Assembly: GCF_012275515.1 (NCBI RefSeq)
Contig: NZ_JAAZQL010000004.1
Span: 124,001-188,000, forward strand
Length of the DNA: 64,000 nt
From: Novosphingobium sp. SG707
Lineage (GTDB): Bacteria; Pseudomonadota; Alphaproteobacteria; Sphingomonadales; Sphingomonadaceae
Reading direction: 5' to 3'
The translations under genes and the position numbers were made by a program. The notes beneath the pieces were generated by a model. That model saw nothing but the letters and a program-made list of their open reading frames with translations, was not told the DNA's origin and made no database searches. Position 1 is the stretch's first letter. Each line of letters opens with the position of its first letter. Below are positions 48,152 through 55,795 of this stretch, one piece after another.

Positions 48152-48466
48152 AAAAAGAACCACCTCAAATATCTGTCGGCCAGAGCCCCACCCATCTCGA
48201 TCGAGCGGGGGTTCACCCAAGGGATTGCAACGAAACTTGCGCCGAATCCCTGTGGGGTCGGCTGGATTTGCGGCCCGCTAGCAGAGTCGCAGGTCAAAGG
48301 CAAGCTGCGATCAACCAAAACGTGACTCGCCAACCACGGCGCGGAGCGGCTCTAAAGCCCAAAAACAGCGCGATGACAACACCCCACCCGCATTTTATGC
48401 CCCGCGCCCGGCCCGGGCAGGTGCCCCGGACTATACGCAAGGCCCGCCATAAGCTAGGGGCGGCCT
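48152..48466. other. Intergenic region between rpsU and the pseudouridine synthase gene
   Basis: This is a 315-bp divergent gap. It must hold both promoters, but no clear -35/-10 pair, repeat, tRNA or small gene stands out. The rpsU leader has a purine-rich ribosome site; the plus-strand gene has AGGGGCGG next to its ATG. Confidence 0.4.
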
Positions 48467-49786
48467 ATGAATCATGAAACTTCTTCCAATCAGGTGCGCC
48501 AATTTGTCGTCGGCCGCGATGATGACGGCATTCGTCTGGACCGCTGGTTCAAGCGCCACCTGCCCCAGATCGGCTTTGCCACGATCAGCCGCTGGGCGCG
48601 CACCGGCCAGATCCGCATCGACGGCAAGCGCGCCGCCCCCGAAGACCGCGTGGCCAAGGGCCAGACCCTGCGCGTGCCACCCGGCGACAGCATTGTCGGC
48701 ATCGGCGGCGGCAAGGGCGTGCGCGCCCGCAAACCGCTGACCGAAGCGCAGCTCGAACTGGCCGATTCCATCGTGCTGCACCGCGACCCCAGCGCCATCG
48801 TCATCAACAAGCCCCCCGGCCTGGCCACGCAGGGCGGCAGCGGCACGTTCGAGCATGTCGACGGCCTGCTCGACGCCTATGCCAATGGCGGCCCGCGCCC
48901 GCGCCTTGTCCACCGTCTGGATAAGGACACCTCGGGCGTTCTGCTGGTCGCGGCCACGCCGGGCAGCGCGGCCTTCTTTTCCAAGCGCTTTTCCGGGCGC
49001 ACGGCCAAAAAGGTTTATTGGGCGCTGGTGGTGGGCGTGCCGTCGATCGACGAAGGGCTGATCGACCTGCCGCTGGCCAAGCAGCCCGGATCGGGCGGCG
49101 AAAAGATGATGGTCGACCAATCCGAACACGGCCAGCCTTCGAAAAGCCGCTATCGTGTGATCGACCGCGCTGGCAACCGCTGCTGCTGGGTCGAGCTGCA
49201 ACCGCTGACGGGGCGCACCCATCAGTTGCGCGTGCATATGGCCGCCATCGGCCATCCGATTGTGGGCGATGGCAAATATGGCGGCCCCGATGCTTTCCTC
49301 TCGGGCAGCATCAGCCGCAAGCTGCATCTCCATGCGCGCCGCCTGATCATCGAGCATCCCGATGGCACGCCGCTCGATGTCGAGGCGCCCCTGCCCGACC
49401 ATATGGCCGCCAGCCTTGCGCAATTGGGTTTTGAGGAATCCGAAGGCGAATATATCCCCGATCCCACCGGCGAATGGGGACGCGAGGAAAAGAAGGCAGC
49501 CGCCAAGGCCCATGCCAAGGATTACCGCAAGGAGCGCAAGGGCGAACGCCGCGGCCGGGCCGAAACGGGCCGCACGCGCAACGATTCGCGCAAGAGCGAT
49601 TCGCGAAAAAGCCCCGGCGCACGACCCGAATCCCCGCGCAAATCCGGCCCGAAAAAGGGCCTGGGCAGCAAGCCCAGCGCGAAACCGACCGGTCCCCGCC
49701 AAGCGGCAAAACCTGCGGGGAAGCCTGCAGGTCGGCCCGCCGGCAAGCCCTCCGGTAGGCCGCCCGCCCCCTGGGGCCAGCGTTAA
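48467..49786 (+). CDS. RluC/RluD-family 23S rRNA pseudouridine synthase with basic tail
   Basis: The protein has 439 residues. The N-terminal S4 RNA-binding domain (about 10-75) is followed by the synthase domain with HRLDKDTSG, whose aspartate D152 is catalytic, then GRTHQLRVHMAAIGHPIVGD. From about residue 330 the protein carries ~110 residues of low-complexity Lys/Arg/Pro/Gly/Ala sequence (RKSDSRKSPGARPE style, then KPAGKPAGRPAGKP), absent from E. coli RluC. The tail may bind rRNA. The exact target uridines are not readable. It overlaps paiB by one base. Confidence 0.92.
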   Translation: MNHETSSNQVRQFVVGRDDDGIRLDRWFKRHLPQIGFATISRWARTGQIRIDGKRAAPEDRVAKGQTLRVPPGDSIVGIGGGKGVRARKPLTEAQLELADSIVLHRDPSAIVINKPPGLATQGGSGTFEHVDGLLDAYANGGPRPRLVHRLDKDTSGVLLVAATPGSAAFFSKRFSGRTAKKVYWALVVGVPSIDEGLIDLPLAKQPGSGGEKMMVDQSEHGQPSKSRYRVIDRAGNRCCWVELQPLTGRTHQLRVHMAAIGHPIVGDGKYGGPDAFLSGSISRKLHLHARRLIIEHPDGTPLDVEAPLPDHMAASLAQLGFEESEGEYIPDPTGEWGREEKKAAAKAHAKDYRKERKGERRGRAETGRTRNDSRKSDSRKSPGARPESPRKSGPKKGLGSKPSAKPTGPRQAAKPAGKPAGRPAGKPSGRPPAPWGQR

Positions 49787-50385
49787 TGCACCCCAATCCG
49801 GCCTTTCGTCATGATGATCGCGCGCTGTTTGAACGTCTGATCCGCGAGATCGGCTTTGGCATGGTGTTCGCCACCACGCCGGACGGGCCGCGCGTGGCGC
49901 ATGTGCCGCTGGCTTCGACCGGCGATGGGGCGGTGCAATTCCATCTGGCGCGCGGCAATGCCTTGGCGCGCCATATTGACGGGATGGTGGCGCTGGCGGT
50001 GGTCAACGGGCCGGACGCCTATGTCTCGCCGCGCTGGTACGGCGAGGATCCCAATCAGGTGCCGACATGGAACTATGTCGCGCTGGAAATGGAAGGGCCG
50101 GTGCGCAGGATGGACCGCGACGGGCTATTTGGCCTGCTGGAGGCGCTTTCGGCGCAGGAGGAGGCCAAGTTGCCCCCGCCCGCATGGACGATGGAGAAAT
50201 CCGACCCGGCCTATATCGACAAGTTGATGGGCGCGATTGTCGGCTTTGAGATGGAGGTGCAGGCGTGGCGCCCGACCTTCAAGCTCTCGCAGAACAAGAG
50301 CGCGGACCTGCGCGAACAGGTCGCCGCAGGGCTGGAAGAGACCGGGAGCCATGCGATGGCCGCGATGATGCGGGGGCTGGTATGA
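49786..50385 (+). CDS. PaiB-type FMN-binding protein
   Basis: This 199-residue split-barrel protein of the PaiB/negative-transcriptional-regulator family has the ARHIDGMVALAVVNGPDAYVSPRWY region (in parts, residues ~61-86) and VPTWNYVALEMEG, typical of the group. PaiB was named as a sporulation repressor in Bacillus, but in proteobacteria it is more likely a flavin-binding oxidoreductase-like protein. The start overlaps the previous stop by one base and the end overlaps the HAD gene by 4 bp. Confidence 0.83.
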   Translation: MHPNPAFRHDDRALFERLIREIGFGMVFATTPDGPRVAHVPLASTGDGAVQFHLARGNALARHIDGMVALAVVNGPDAYVSPRWYGEDPNQVPTWNYVALEMEGPVRRMDRDGLFGLLEALSAQEEAKLPPPAWTMEKSDPAYIDKLMGAIVGFEMEVQAWRPTFKLSQNKSADLREQVAAGLEETGSHAMAAMMRGLV

Positions 50386-51032
50386 CCAGACTGGCCGTGT
50401 TTGATTGCGATGGCACTCTGGTCGATGGTCAGCATGACATTCAGGCCGCGATGGTTGATGCCTTTCGCGCGCAGAGTCTGACGCCCCCCTCGCGCGAGGC
50501 GGTGCGCCAGATCGTCGGACTCAGCCTGCCGGTTGCCATGCGCCGCCTGCGCCCCGATCTTGAAACGGAGCAGCAGGCCGCGCTGGTCGAGGAATATAAA
50601 TACGCCTATCGCAGCGCGCGCGATTCCGGGCGGATCGGTGAGCCTTTGTACGACGGCATCCGGGGGCTGCTCGACGGGCTGCGCAGCGATGGCTGGGCGA
50701 TGGCGGTCGCCACGGGCAAGAGCGATCGCGGGCTGACCCATTGTCTGGCGATGCACGGGCTGTCCGACCATTTCGTCTCGCTGCAGACCGCCGACCGCCA
50801 TCCGTCCAAGCCTCATCCCGCCATGCTGGAGGCCGCCCTGTTCGAGGCCGCCGCCATGCCGCAGGACAGCGTGATGATCGGCGACACCAGCTTTGACATG
50901 GCCATGGCGCGCAGCGCGGGCGTGCGGGCATTGGGGGTGGCATGGGGCTATCACAGCGTGGCGCAATTGATGGCCGCGGGCGCGGATGCGGTCGCGCGCG
51001 ATCCTGAACACTTGCGGGAGTTACTGGGATGA
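50382..51032 (+). CDS. HAD-superfamily hydrolase (Gph-like)
   Basis: This 216-residue phosphatase starts MTRLAVFDCDGTLVDGQHD, with motif I DCDGT (Asp8 nucleophile, Asp10). Motif II is VATGKS, motif III is KPHPAML, and motif IV is MIGDTSFDMAMA. The fold is that of phosphoglycolate phosphatase and relatives; the substrate is not certain. ATG at 50382 overlaps the paiB stop (ATGA). It is followed, again with an ATGA overlap, by a small membrane protein gene, so the run from the pseudouridine synthase to ATP12 is one operon. Confidence 0.88.
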   Translation: MTRLAVFDCDGTLVDGQHDIQAAMVDAFRAQSLTPPSREAVRQIVGLSLPVAMRRLRPDLETEQQAALVEEYKYAYRSARDSGRIGEPLYDGIRGLLDGLRSDGWAMAVATGKSDRGLTHCLAMHGLSDHFVSLQTADRHPSKPHPAMLEAALFEAAAMPQDSVMIGDTSFDMAMARSAGVRALGVAWGYHSVAQLMAAGADAVARDPEHLRELLG

Positions 51033-51250
51033 GCATCGACGCAGAAGCGCTGGCCAAGGCGCGGTTCAAGCGGCTGACCGTCGTGCGCTTTGTCGGCGTG
51101 CTGGTGGCGATGGTGGGCGCGGCGATCATGGCGGGCAAGGTCGACCTGCCGCGTCTGGTCGGCCTGCTGGTGCTGCTGGGCGGGATCTATTACGCGCTGA
51201 TTTTTCCCAGCCGGTTGGTCAAGCGCTGGAAGAAGCAAGACGGGGCGTAA
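51029..51250 (+). CDS. Small membrane protein
   Basis: This 73-residue protein has two hydrophobic segments (about 20-36 and 44-60) separated by a short KVDLPR turn, with basic ends (KARFKRL at the front, RLVKRWKKQ at the back). This suggests a cytosolic-facing hairpin in the inner membrane. It overlaps the HAD gene by 4 bp and the ATP12 gene by one base. I do not recognise the family; similar small genes precede ATP12 in alphaproteobacteria as far as I recall. Confidence 0.65.
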   Translation: MSIDAEALAKARFKRLTVVRFVGVLVAMVGAAIMAGKVDLPRLVGLLVLLGGIYYALIFPSRLVKRWKKQDGA

Positions 51251-51945
51251 TGAAGCGGTTTTACAAGGAAGTAGCAGTCGCCGGACAGGATGGCGCCTGG
51301 CAGGTGACGCTGGACGGGCGCGCGATTCGCACCGTGGGCGGACAGCCGCAAAAGGTGCCAACCAAGGCTCTGGCCGAAGCGCTGGCCGCCGAATGGGCGG
51401 CGCAGGGCGAGGAGATTGACCCCACCAGTTTTGTCCTGCGCGATATGGCCGATTATGCGCTGGACGTGGTCGGGCGCGACCGGGCCGAGGCCATCGCCTC
51501 GCTGCTGCCCTATGCCGAAACAGATACGCTGTGCTATCGCGCCGATCCCGAGGACGCGCTGTTCGAACGTCAGAACGAGGTGTGGGAGCCGATCCTGTGC
51601 GCCATCGAAGCGCGCCACGGCATCCGGATGCAGCGTATCAGCGGGATCATGCACAAGCCCCAGCCCGCCGAAAGCCTCGCCGCCTTGCGCGCGCGACTGG
51701 AGGATGCCGATGCGTTCACGCTGGCAGCCCTGCGCAACATGGCCAGTCTGGCGGCATCGCTGCTGATCGCGCTGGAGGCTGCGGAACCGGGGGCGGATGT
51801 GGCCGAGCTCTGGGCCGCCGCCAGCCTTGAAGAAGAGTGGCAGGCCGACCTCTGGGGCCGCGACTGGGAGGCCGAAGAGCGCCGTGAGAAGCGGACGCAG
51901 GCGTTTGCTTTATCGGCGGAATTTGTTGGGATGGTAAGGGGGTAA
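51250..51945 (+). CDS. ATP12-family F1-ATPase assembly chaperone
   Basis: The protein has 231 residues. KEVAVAGQDGAWQVTLDGRAIRT at the N-terminus (in parts), then EWAAQGEEIDPTSFVLRDMADYALD and WEPILCAIEARHGI, match ATP12. ATP12 binds the F1 alpha subunit before it joins beta. It is found in alphaproteobacteria and mitochondria, which supports the taxon call. ATG at 51250 overlaps the previous stop (TAATG). Repeat copy G starts 6 bp after the stop. Confidence 0.9.
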   Translation: MKRFYKEVAVAGQDGAWQVTLDGRAIRTVGGQPQKVPTKALAEALAAEWAAQGEEIDPTSFVLRDMADYALDVVGRDRAEAIASLLPYAETDTLCYRADPEDALFERQNEVWEPILCAIEARHGIRMQRISGIMHKPQPAESLAALRARLEDADAFTLAALRNMASLAASLLIALEAAEPGADVAELWAAASLEEEWQADLWGRDWEAEERREKRTQAFALSAEFVGMVRG

Positions 51946-51950
51946 ATTTT

Positions 51951-52182
51951 GCCTCCGGCGGGCAAAGGGACTTGTCCCTTTGCAATCCAGATACTGTCTA
52001 AACTGCAGGATGGGGGCACCCTCACGCGAAGAGGACGCCAATATTTAAAGCCTGCGGCGCTATTCAGCGCTACTTCGCCACGCCGCAGACTTTACAAACA
52101 TGGCGCGCGACGCGCCTTGGGGAAATAAACGCAACCCCATAACGGGATTGCAAAGGGCCCCCGCCCTTTGCCCGCCGGAGGC
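51951..52182. repeat. Composite palindromic repeat, copy G
   Basis: The ends GCCTCCGGCGGG and CCCGCCGGAGGC are in perfect inversion, 232 bp long. The left hairpin is CAAAGGGACT-TGTCCCTTTG. The central hairpin (52047-52093) is AAAGCCTGCGGCG ... CGCCGCAGACTTT. On the right, TAACGGGATTG is followed by CAAAGGGCCCCCGCCCTTTG. It fills the convergent gap between the ATP12 gene and the lipoprotein gene, leaving 5 and 14 bp. ATTTT lies on both sides. Confidence 0.82.
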
Positions 52183-52196
52183 ATTTTAACGCCCCC

Positions 52197-52775
52197 TCAC
52201 CCAACCCAATCGGCAACCTCGGCCGCCAGCTTGTCCGACATCCGCCCCAGCGCCTCGGCCACAGCTTCCGGCTTGGGCGCGACGCCCTTTTCCACCGCCT
52301 CGAACCGGCGTTGGGCCAGCGTGCCATCCAGCTTGGTCAACAGCGCGTCATAGCGGATCACCGCCGAACGGGTGCGGTCGTCATAGCCCATGAAGATCAG
52401 ACGCCCGCCAAGGTGCTGCCCGGCCTGCGCGCCATCCTCGCCATCGATCAGGACAAGGCGAATGCCGCGTGCACGGATCACCTCCGCAATATGATTACGC
52501 AGCAGGCGTGCCGGGCGCTCGCTCCACAGGCCTTCCTTCATATAGGCGATCGAACTGTCATTCACCCGCACCGCAATCCGGGTCAGCCCAAGCGCGCGCT
52601 CGGTATCCGGCTCGGACACGGCCAGCGTGGTGATCGGCGTGGCTGTGACCAACGCCCCGGCAGGCGCCGATACCGGCGGCAGGGTAAAGAGCTGGCGCGG
52701 CGGCTTGCCCCCCTCGCCCACCTTGACGCAGCCGCCCAGCAGCAACACCGCGACCAAAACAGCGCGCTTCTTCAT
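52197..52775 (-). CDS. ABC transport auxiliary lipoprotein (DUF330/PqiC-like)
   Basis: This 192-residue lipoprotein has the lipobox LLGGC (Cys16). The body has the ABC_trans_aux features: an LFTLPP start, IAVRVNDSSIAYMKEGLWSERP (in parts), and LLRNHIAEVIRARG. It works in the periplasm with an Mla/Pqi-type MCE lipid transporter. It starts with an ATGA overlap from the MCE gene, so it is the last member of a four-gene lipid-transport operon. Confidence 0.88.
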   Translation of the reverse strand: MKKRAVLVAVLLLGGCVKVGEGGKPPRQLFTLPPVSAPAGALVTATPITTLAVSEPDTERALGLTRIAVRVNDSSIAYMKEGLWSERPARLLRNHIAEVIRARGIRLVLIDGEDGAQAGQHLGGRLIFMGYDDRTRSAVIRYDALLTKLDGTLAQRRFEAVEKGVAPKPEAVAEALGRMSDKLAAEVADWVG

Positions 52776-53710
52776 GGATGATACTCCGGCAGCTTGGGTG
52801 GCGAGAGGGCGGCGGCGGCGCCCTGATTGTCGATCTTTTCGGTCAGTTCACGCAGCGCCCGGCTTGCCGCGCGCAATTCGCGCACCGCGCCTTCGGCCTG
52901 CGGCAAGGTTTCTTCGCGCACGCGGCGGATCGCCGGATCGGTCTGGCCGAGCGTGGATTTGAGCGCATCAGCCGCCGCTTGCGCGGAACGCAGAGTCTGG
53001 TTCAACTGGGCCACCACCGTATTGCCATTGCCGTCGAGCTGGCTGTTGAAATTGGCGGTCAGCTTCTGAAACTCGGCCATCGAGTCCTTGGCCTGCACCA
53101 GCGCGGAATCCAGATCACTCACCACCTGCTTCATCTGGGGCGAGGCATCGGCCAGATTGGCCGTCATCCGGTTGGTATTGGCCAGAATGCCCTCGATATT
53201 CTTCTGGTTCTTGTCCGACAGAAGGTTGGACACCTTGTCGGTCAGCGCGCCGATCCGTTCGAGCAATTGCGGCGCACTGGAGAGCAGATCGCCAAGGCCC
53301 GACAATTTGGTGGGGATCACCGGCGCGCCATCGGGGCCGATGGCCGTGATCGGCGGTTGCCCTGGCTTGCCGCCGGCCAATTGAACATTGGAAACGCCGG
53401 TAAAGCTGCCCTGAATGGTGGCCGTGGTGCCTTGCAGGACCGGGATGTCGCGGTTGAGGGCGATGCGCACACGTACCACGCTGGGATCATCGGGCGACAG
53501 CTCGATCTCGGTGATCTGTCCGGCCGGAACGCCTTTGTAATTGACCTGTGTTCCCTTGGCCAAGCCGTCGACAGACTGGCGGAAATAGATGTCATAGGGT
53601 TTGCGTTCATGGCGCGAAAGATGCGCCAGCCAGAGCGCAAAGCCCGCCGCCATCCCCAGCAAGATCAGCGTTACCGCCCCTACCCAGATATGATTGGCGC
53701 GTGTTTCCAT
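52772..53710 (-). CDS. MCE/MlaD-family lipid-binding protein
   Basis: The protein has 312 residues. One N-terminal transmembrane segment (about 9-27) is followed by the MCE/MlaD domain (about 37-120, YFRQSVDGLAKGTQVNYKGVPAG). A long helical part (about 130-300) with TDKVSNLLSDKN and ADALKSTLG repeats forms a needle or tunnel. It carries phospholipids across the periplasm. ATG at 53710 (METRANHIWVG) is the start; a longer frame was rejected. It follows the ATPase by 7 bp and overlaps the lipoprotein gene by 4 bp. Confidence 0.92.
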   Translation of the reverse strand: METRANHIWVGAVTLILLGMAAGFALWLAHLSRHERKPYDIYFRQSVDGLAKGTQVNYKGVPAGQITEIELSPDDPSVVRVRIALNRDIPVLQGTTATIQGSFTGVSNVQLAGGKPGQPPITAIGPDGAPVIPTKLSGLGDLLSSAPQLLERIGALTDKVSNLLSDKNQKNIEGILANTNRMTANLADASPQMKQVVSDLDSALVQAKDSMAEFQKLTANFNSQLDGNGNTVVAQLNQTLRSAQAAADALKSTLGQTDPAIRRVREETLPQAEGAVRELRAASRALRELTEKIDNQGAAAALSPPKLPEYHP

Positions 53711-53717
53711 CGCTCTA

Positions 53718-54551
53718 CTATGCCTTTGCCGGATTGGGGCTGTCCAGCCCGTGGGTTTTGGCCCCAAGATCTTGAGCCTCGCCGCCGCGCGCCATCAGCG
53801 CCGAGCGGCCGCGCGGCCCGCCGAAATATTCATGGATCCACGGATGGTCGCTGGCCATCAGTTCGGGGATAGTGCCCACCGCGATCACCTTCTTGTCGGC
53901 CAGCACCGCCACGCGGTCGCAAATCTCGTGCAGCGTGTCGAGGTCATGGGTGATGAGGAACACCGTCAGCCCCAGCGTCTCGTGCAATTCGCGCGTCAGG
54001 CTGTCAAAGGCCGCAGCACCAATGGGATCGAGCCCCGCCGTCGGCTCGTCCAGAAACAGCAGCTCCGGGTCAAGCGCCAGCGCGCGCGCAAGTCCTGCGC
54101 GCTTCTTCATGCCGCCCGACAGTTCGGAAGGGTATTTCGCCGCCGCATTGTCGGGCAATCCCGTCAGGCTGACCTTATAGCGCGCGATTTCGTGGCGCAG
54201 TTCGGGGTCCATGTCGGGATAGAATTCTTTCAGCGGCACCTCGACATTTTCCGCCACGGTCAGCGTGGAAAACAGCGCCCCTCCCTGAAACAGTACGCCC
54301 CAGCGGCTGCGGATGTCGGCCTCGCCGGGCGCGCGGGGCGTGCCCACCTCATGGCCCAGCACTTCGATGCGCCCGTGGCTGGGCGTCTGAAGCCCGATGA
54401 CCGAGCGCATCAAGACCGATTTGCCCGTCCCCGATCCGCCCACCACGCCGATGATCTCGCCCCGGCGCACGTCAAGGCTCAGCCCTTCATGCACGGCATG
54501 ATCGCCAAAGCGGTTTTCCAGATCCTCGATGCGGATCGCCAGATCGTTCAT
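53718..54551 (-). CDS. Mla-type ABC transporter ATPase (MlaF-like)
   Basis: The protein has 277 residues. Walker A is GGSGTGKS (38-45), the signature is [15 protein letters not shown] (about 144-158), Walker B is [13 protein letters not shown], and the H-loop is LITHDLDTL. The LSGGMKKR form is characteristic of the MCE lipid-transport ATPases. ATG at 54551 overlaps the permease stop (ATGA), and a long N-terminal open frame across the permease gene was rejected. It powers the lipid shuttle with the permease and MCE protein. Confidence 0.94.
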   Translation of the reverse strand: MNDLAIRIEDLENRFGDHAVHEGLSLDVRRGEIIGVVGGSGTGKSVLMRSVIGLQTPSHGRIEVLGHEVGTPRAPGEADIRSRWGVLFQGGALFSTLTVAENVEVPLKEFYPDMDPELRHEIARYKVSLTGLPDNAAAKYPSELSGGMKKRAGLARALALDPELLFLDEPTAGLDPIGAAAFDSLTRELHETLGLTVFLITHDLDTLHEICDRVAVLADKKVIAVGTIPELMASDHPWIHEYFGGPRGRSALMARGGEAQDLGAKTHGLDSPNPAKA

Positions 54552-55687
54552 ATCCAGCCCACCTCGGAAAAGAACACGGCGAAGAAAGCGTCGATCACGA
54601 TCACGGCAAAGATCGCCTGCACCACCGCCTGGGTTGTGCGCAGGCCCACCTCCTCGCTGCTGCCCTTGACCTGCATCCCCTGATAGCAGCCCGTCATGGC
54701 CACAATCAGGCCGAACACCGGCCCCTTGATCAGGCCCACCCACAGGTCGATCAGCGGCACGACCTCCTGCACCCGCGCAAGGAAGTTGAAGAAAGGAATG
54801 TCGAGCGTGAAGGCGCTGATCGTGGCGCCCCCGACAATGGCGATCAACGCCGAATACAGCCCCAGCAAGGGCATCATGAAAACCGCCGCCATCACGCGCG
54901 GCAGCACCAGCGCCTCCATCGGAGAGACCCCGATGGTGCGCATCGCGTCGATTTCCTCGGTCAGCTTCATCGTGCCGATCTGCGCGGCAAAGGCACTGCC
55001 GGAACGGCCCGCCACCATGATCGCGGTCATCAGCACGCCCAGTTCGCGCAGGGAAATGCGACCCGTCAGATTGACCGTGTAAATCTCGGCGCCGAACTGT
55101 TGGAGCTGGACCGCGCCCTGCTGGGCGATCACCACGCCGACGAGGAAGCTCATCAGCCCGACAATCGCCAGCGCATCGACGCCCACCAGCTCGGTCTGGC
55201 GCACCAGCGCGGTCCAGCGGATGCGCGAGGGATGGCGGATCACATTGCCCAGCGCGCAAATCAGCGCGCCCAGGAAGCTCAGGATCGCGCCCGAACCCTG
55301 CCACAGGCCGATCATCACCAGCCCGACCGTTTCCACGATTCGGATCATGGGCGGCGCGCGCGGCGGGGCGATCGGCGCATCGCCGCTGCAACATTTGACC
55401 GCCGACATCAGCCGCTCGGCCTTTTCGCCCGCGCCCACAACCTGCGCTCCGGCATCGCGCGCCAGACGCCACACCAGCCATGCCCCGGCGGTGTCAAGTT
55501 CTTCGAGCCCGGAAATGTCGAGATTGGTAAATTGCGGCTTTTCCCGGCGCATAGCATGATCGAGCGCGCCGACGCCGGCAATCGTCAGCACGCCCGACAG
55601 GGTCAGCGTGGACGTGCCATCGGCATCCGTGGCCAACAGGAAATCGCAATCGGGTGCCATGTAATCAACACTGTGGGCGAAAAACAT
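54548..55687 (-). CDS. STAS-MlaE fusion lipid ABC permease
   Basis: This 379-residue protein has an N-terminal STAS domain (about 15-100, [19 protein letters not shown] and [21 protein letters not shown]) fused to an MlaE permease (about 115-379). The permease has [39 protein letters not shown] and the [14 protein letters not shown]-like loop. In E. coli the STAS protein MlaB is a separate subunit, so this is a fused form. It is the first gene of the minus-strand lipid-transport operon. ATG at 55687 or 55660 may be the start. Confidence 0.9.
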   Translation of the reverse strand: MFFAHSVDYMAPDCDFLLATDADGTSTLTLSGVLTIAGVGALDHAMRREKPQFTNLDISGLEELDTAGAWLVWRLARDAGAQVVGAGEKAERLMSAVKCCSGDAPIAPPRAPPMIRIVETVGLVMIGLWQGSGAILSFLGALICALGNVIRHPSRIRWTALVRQTELVGVDALAIVGLMSFLVGVVIAQQGAVQLQQFGAEIYTVNLTGRISLRELGVLMTAIMVAGRSGSAFAAQIGTMKLTEEIDAMRTIGVSPMEALVLPRVMAAVFMMPLLGLYSALIAIVGGATISAFTLDIPFFNFLARVQEVVPLIDLWVGLIKGPVFGLIVAMTGCYQGMQVKGSSEEVGLRTTQAVVQAIFAVIVIDAFFAVFFSEVGWI

Positions 55688-55795
55688 GTCCCTCGCAAGA
55701 GGCGGTTTCGCCCTCTAAGTACATGCCGCCCCGGTGCGCCCTTGCGAAAGGGGGGCCATGCTGGCAAAGGCCGCTGCCAAATAGTTGGAAATGAC

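Noticed and set aside
48152..48466. tRNA or small RNA gene in the rpsU upstream gap
   Set aside because: No cloverleaf arms or T-loop consensus could be matched on either strand.
51951..52182. Target-site duplication (ATTTT) around repeat copy G as proof of transposition
   Set aside because: The other copies show no matching direct repeats, so chance in AT-rich flanks is equally likely.
53718..55481. Long N-terminal extension of the lipid ABC ATPase
   Set aside because: It overlaps the permease gene in another frame; the ATGA coupling and the domain start support 54551.
55100..55795. N-terminal extension of valS
   Set aside because: It runs across the divergent permease gene; the natural synthetase start and HIGH motif spacing support 55796.
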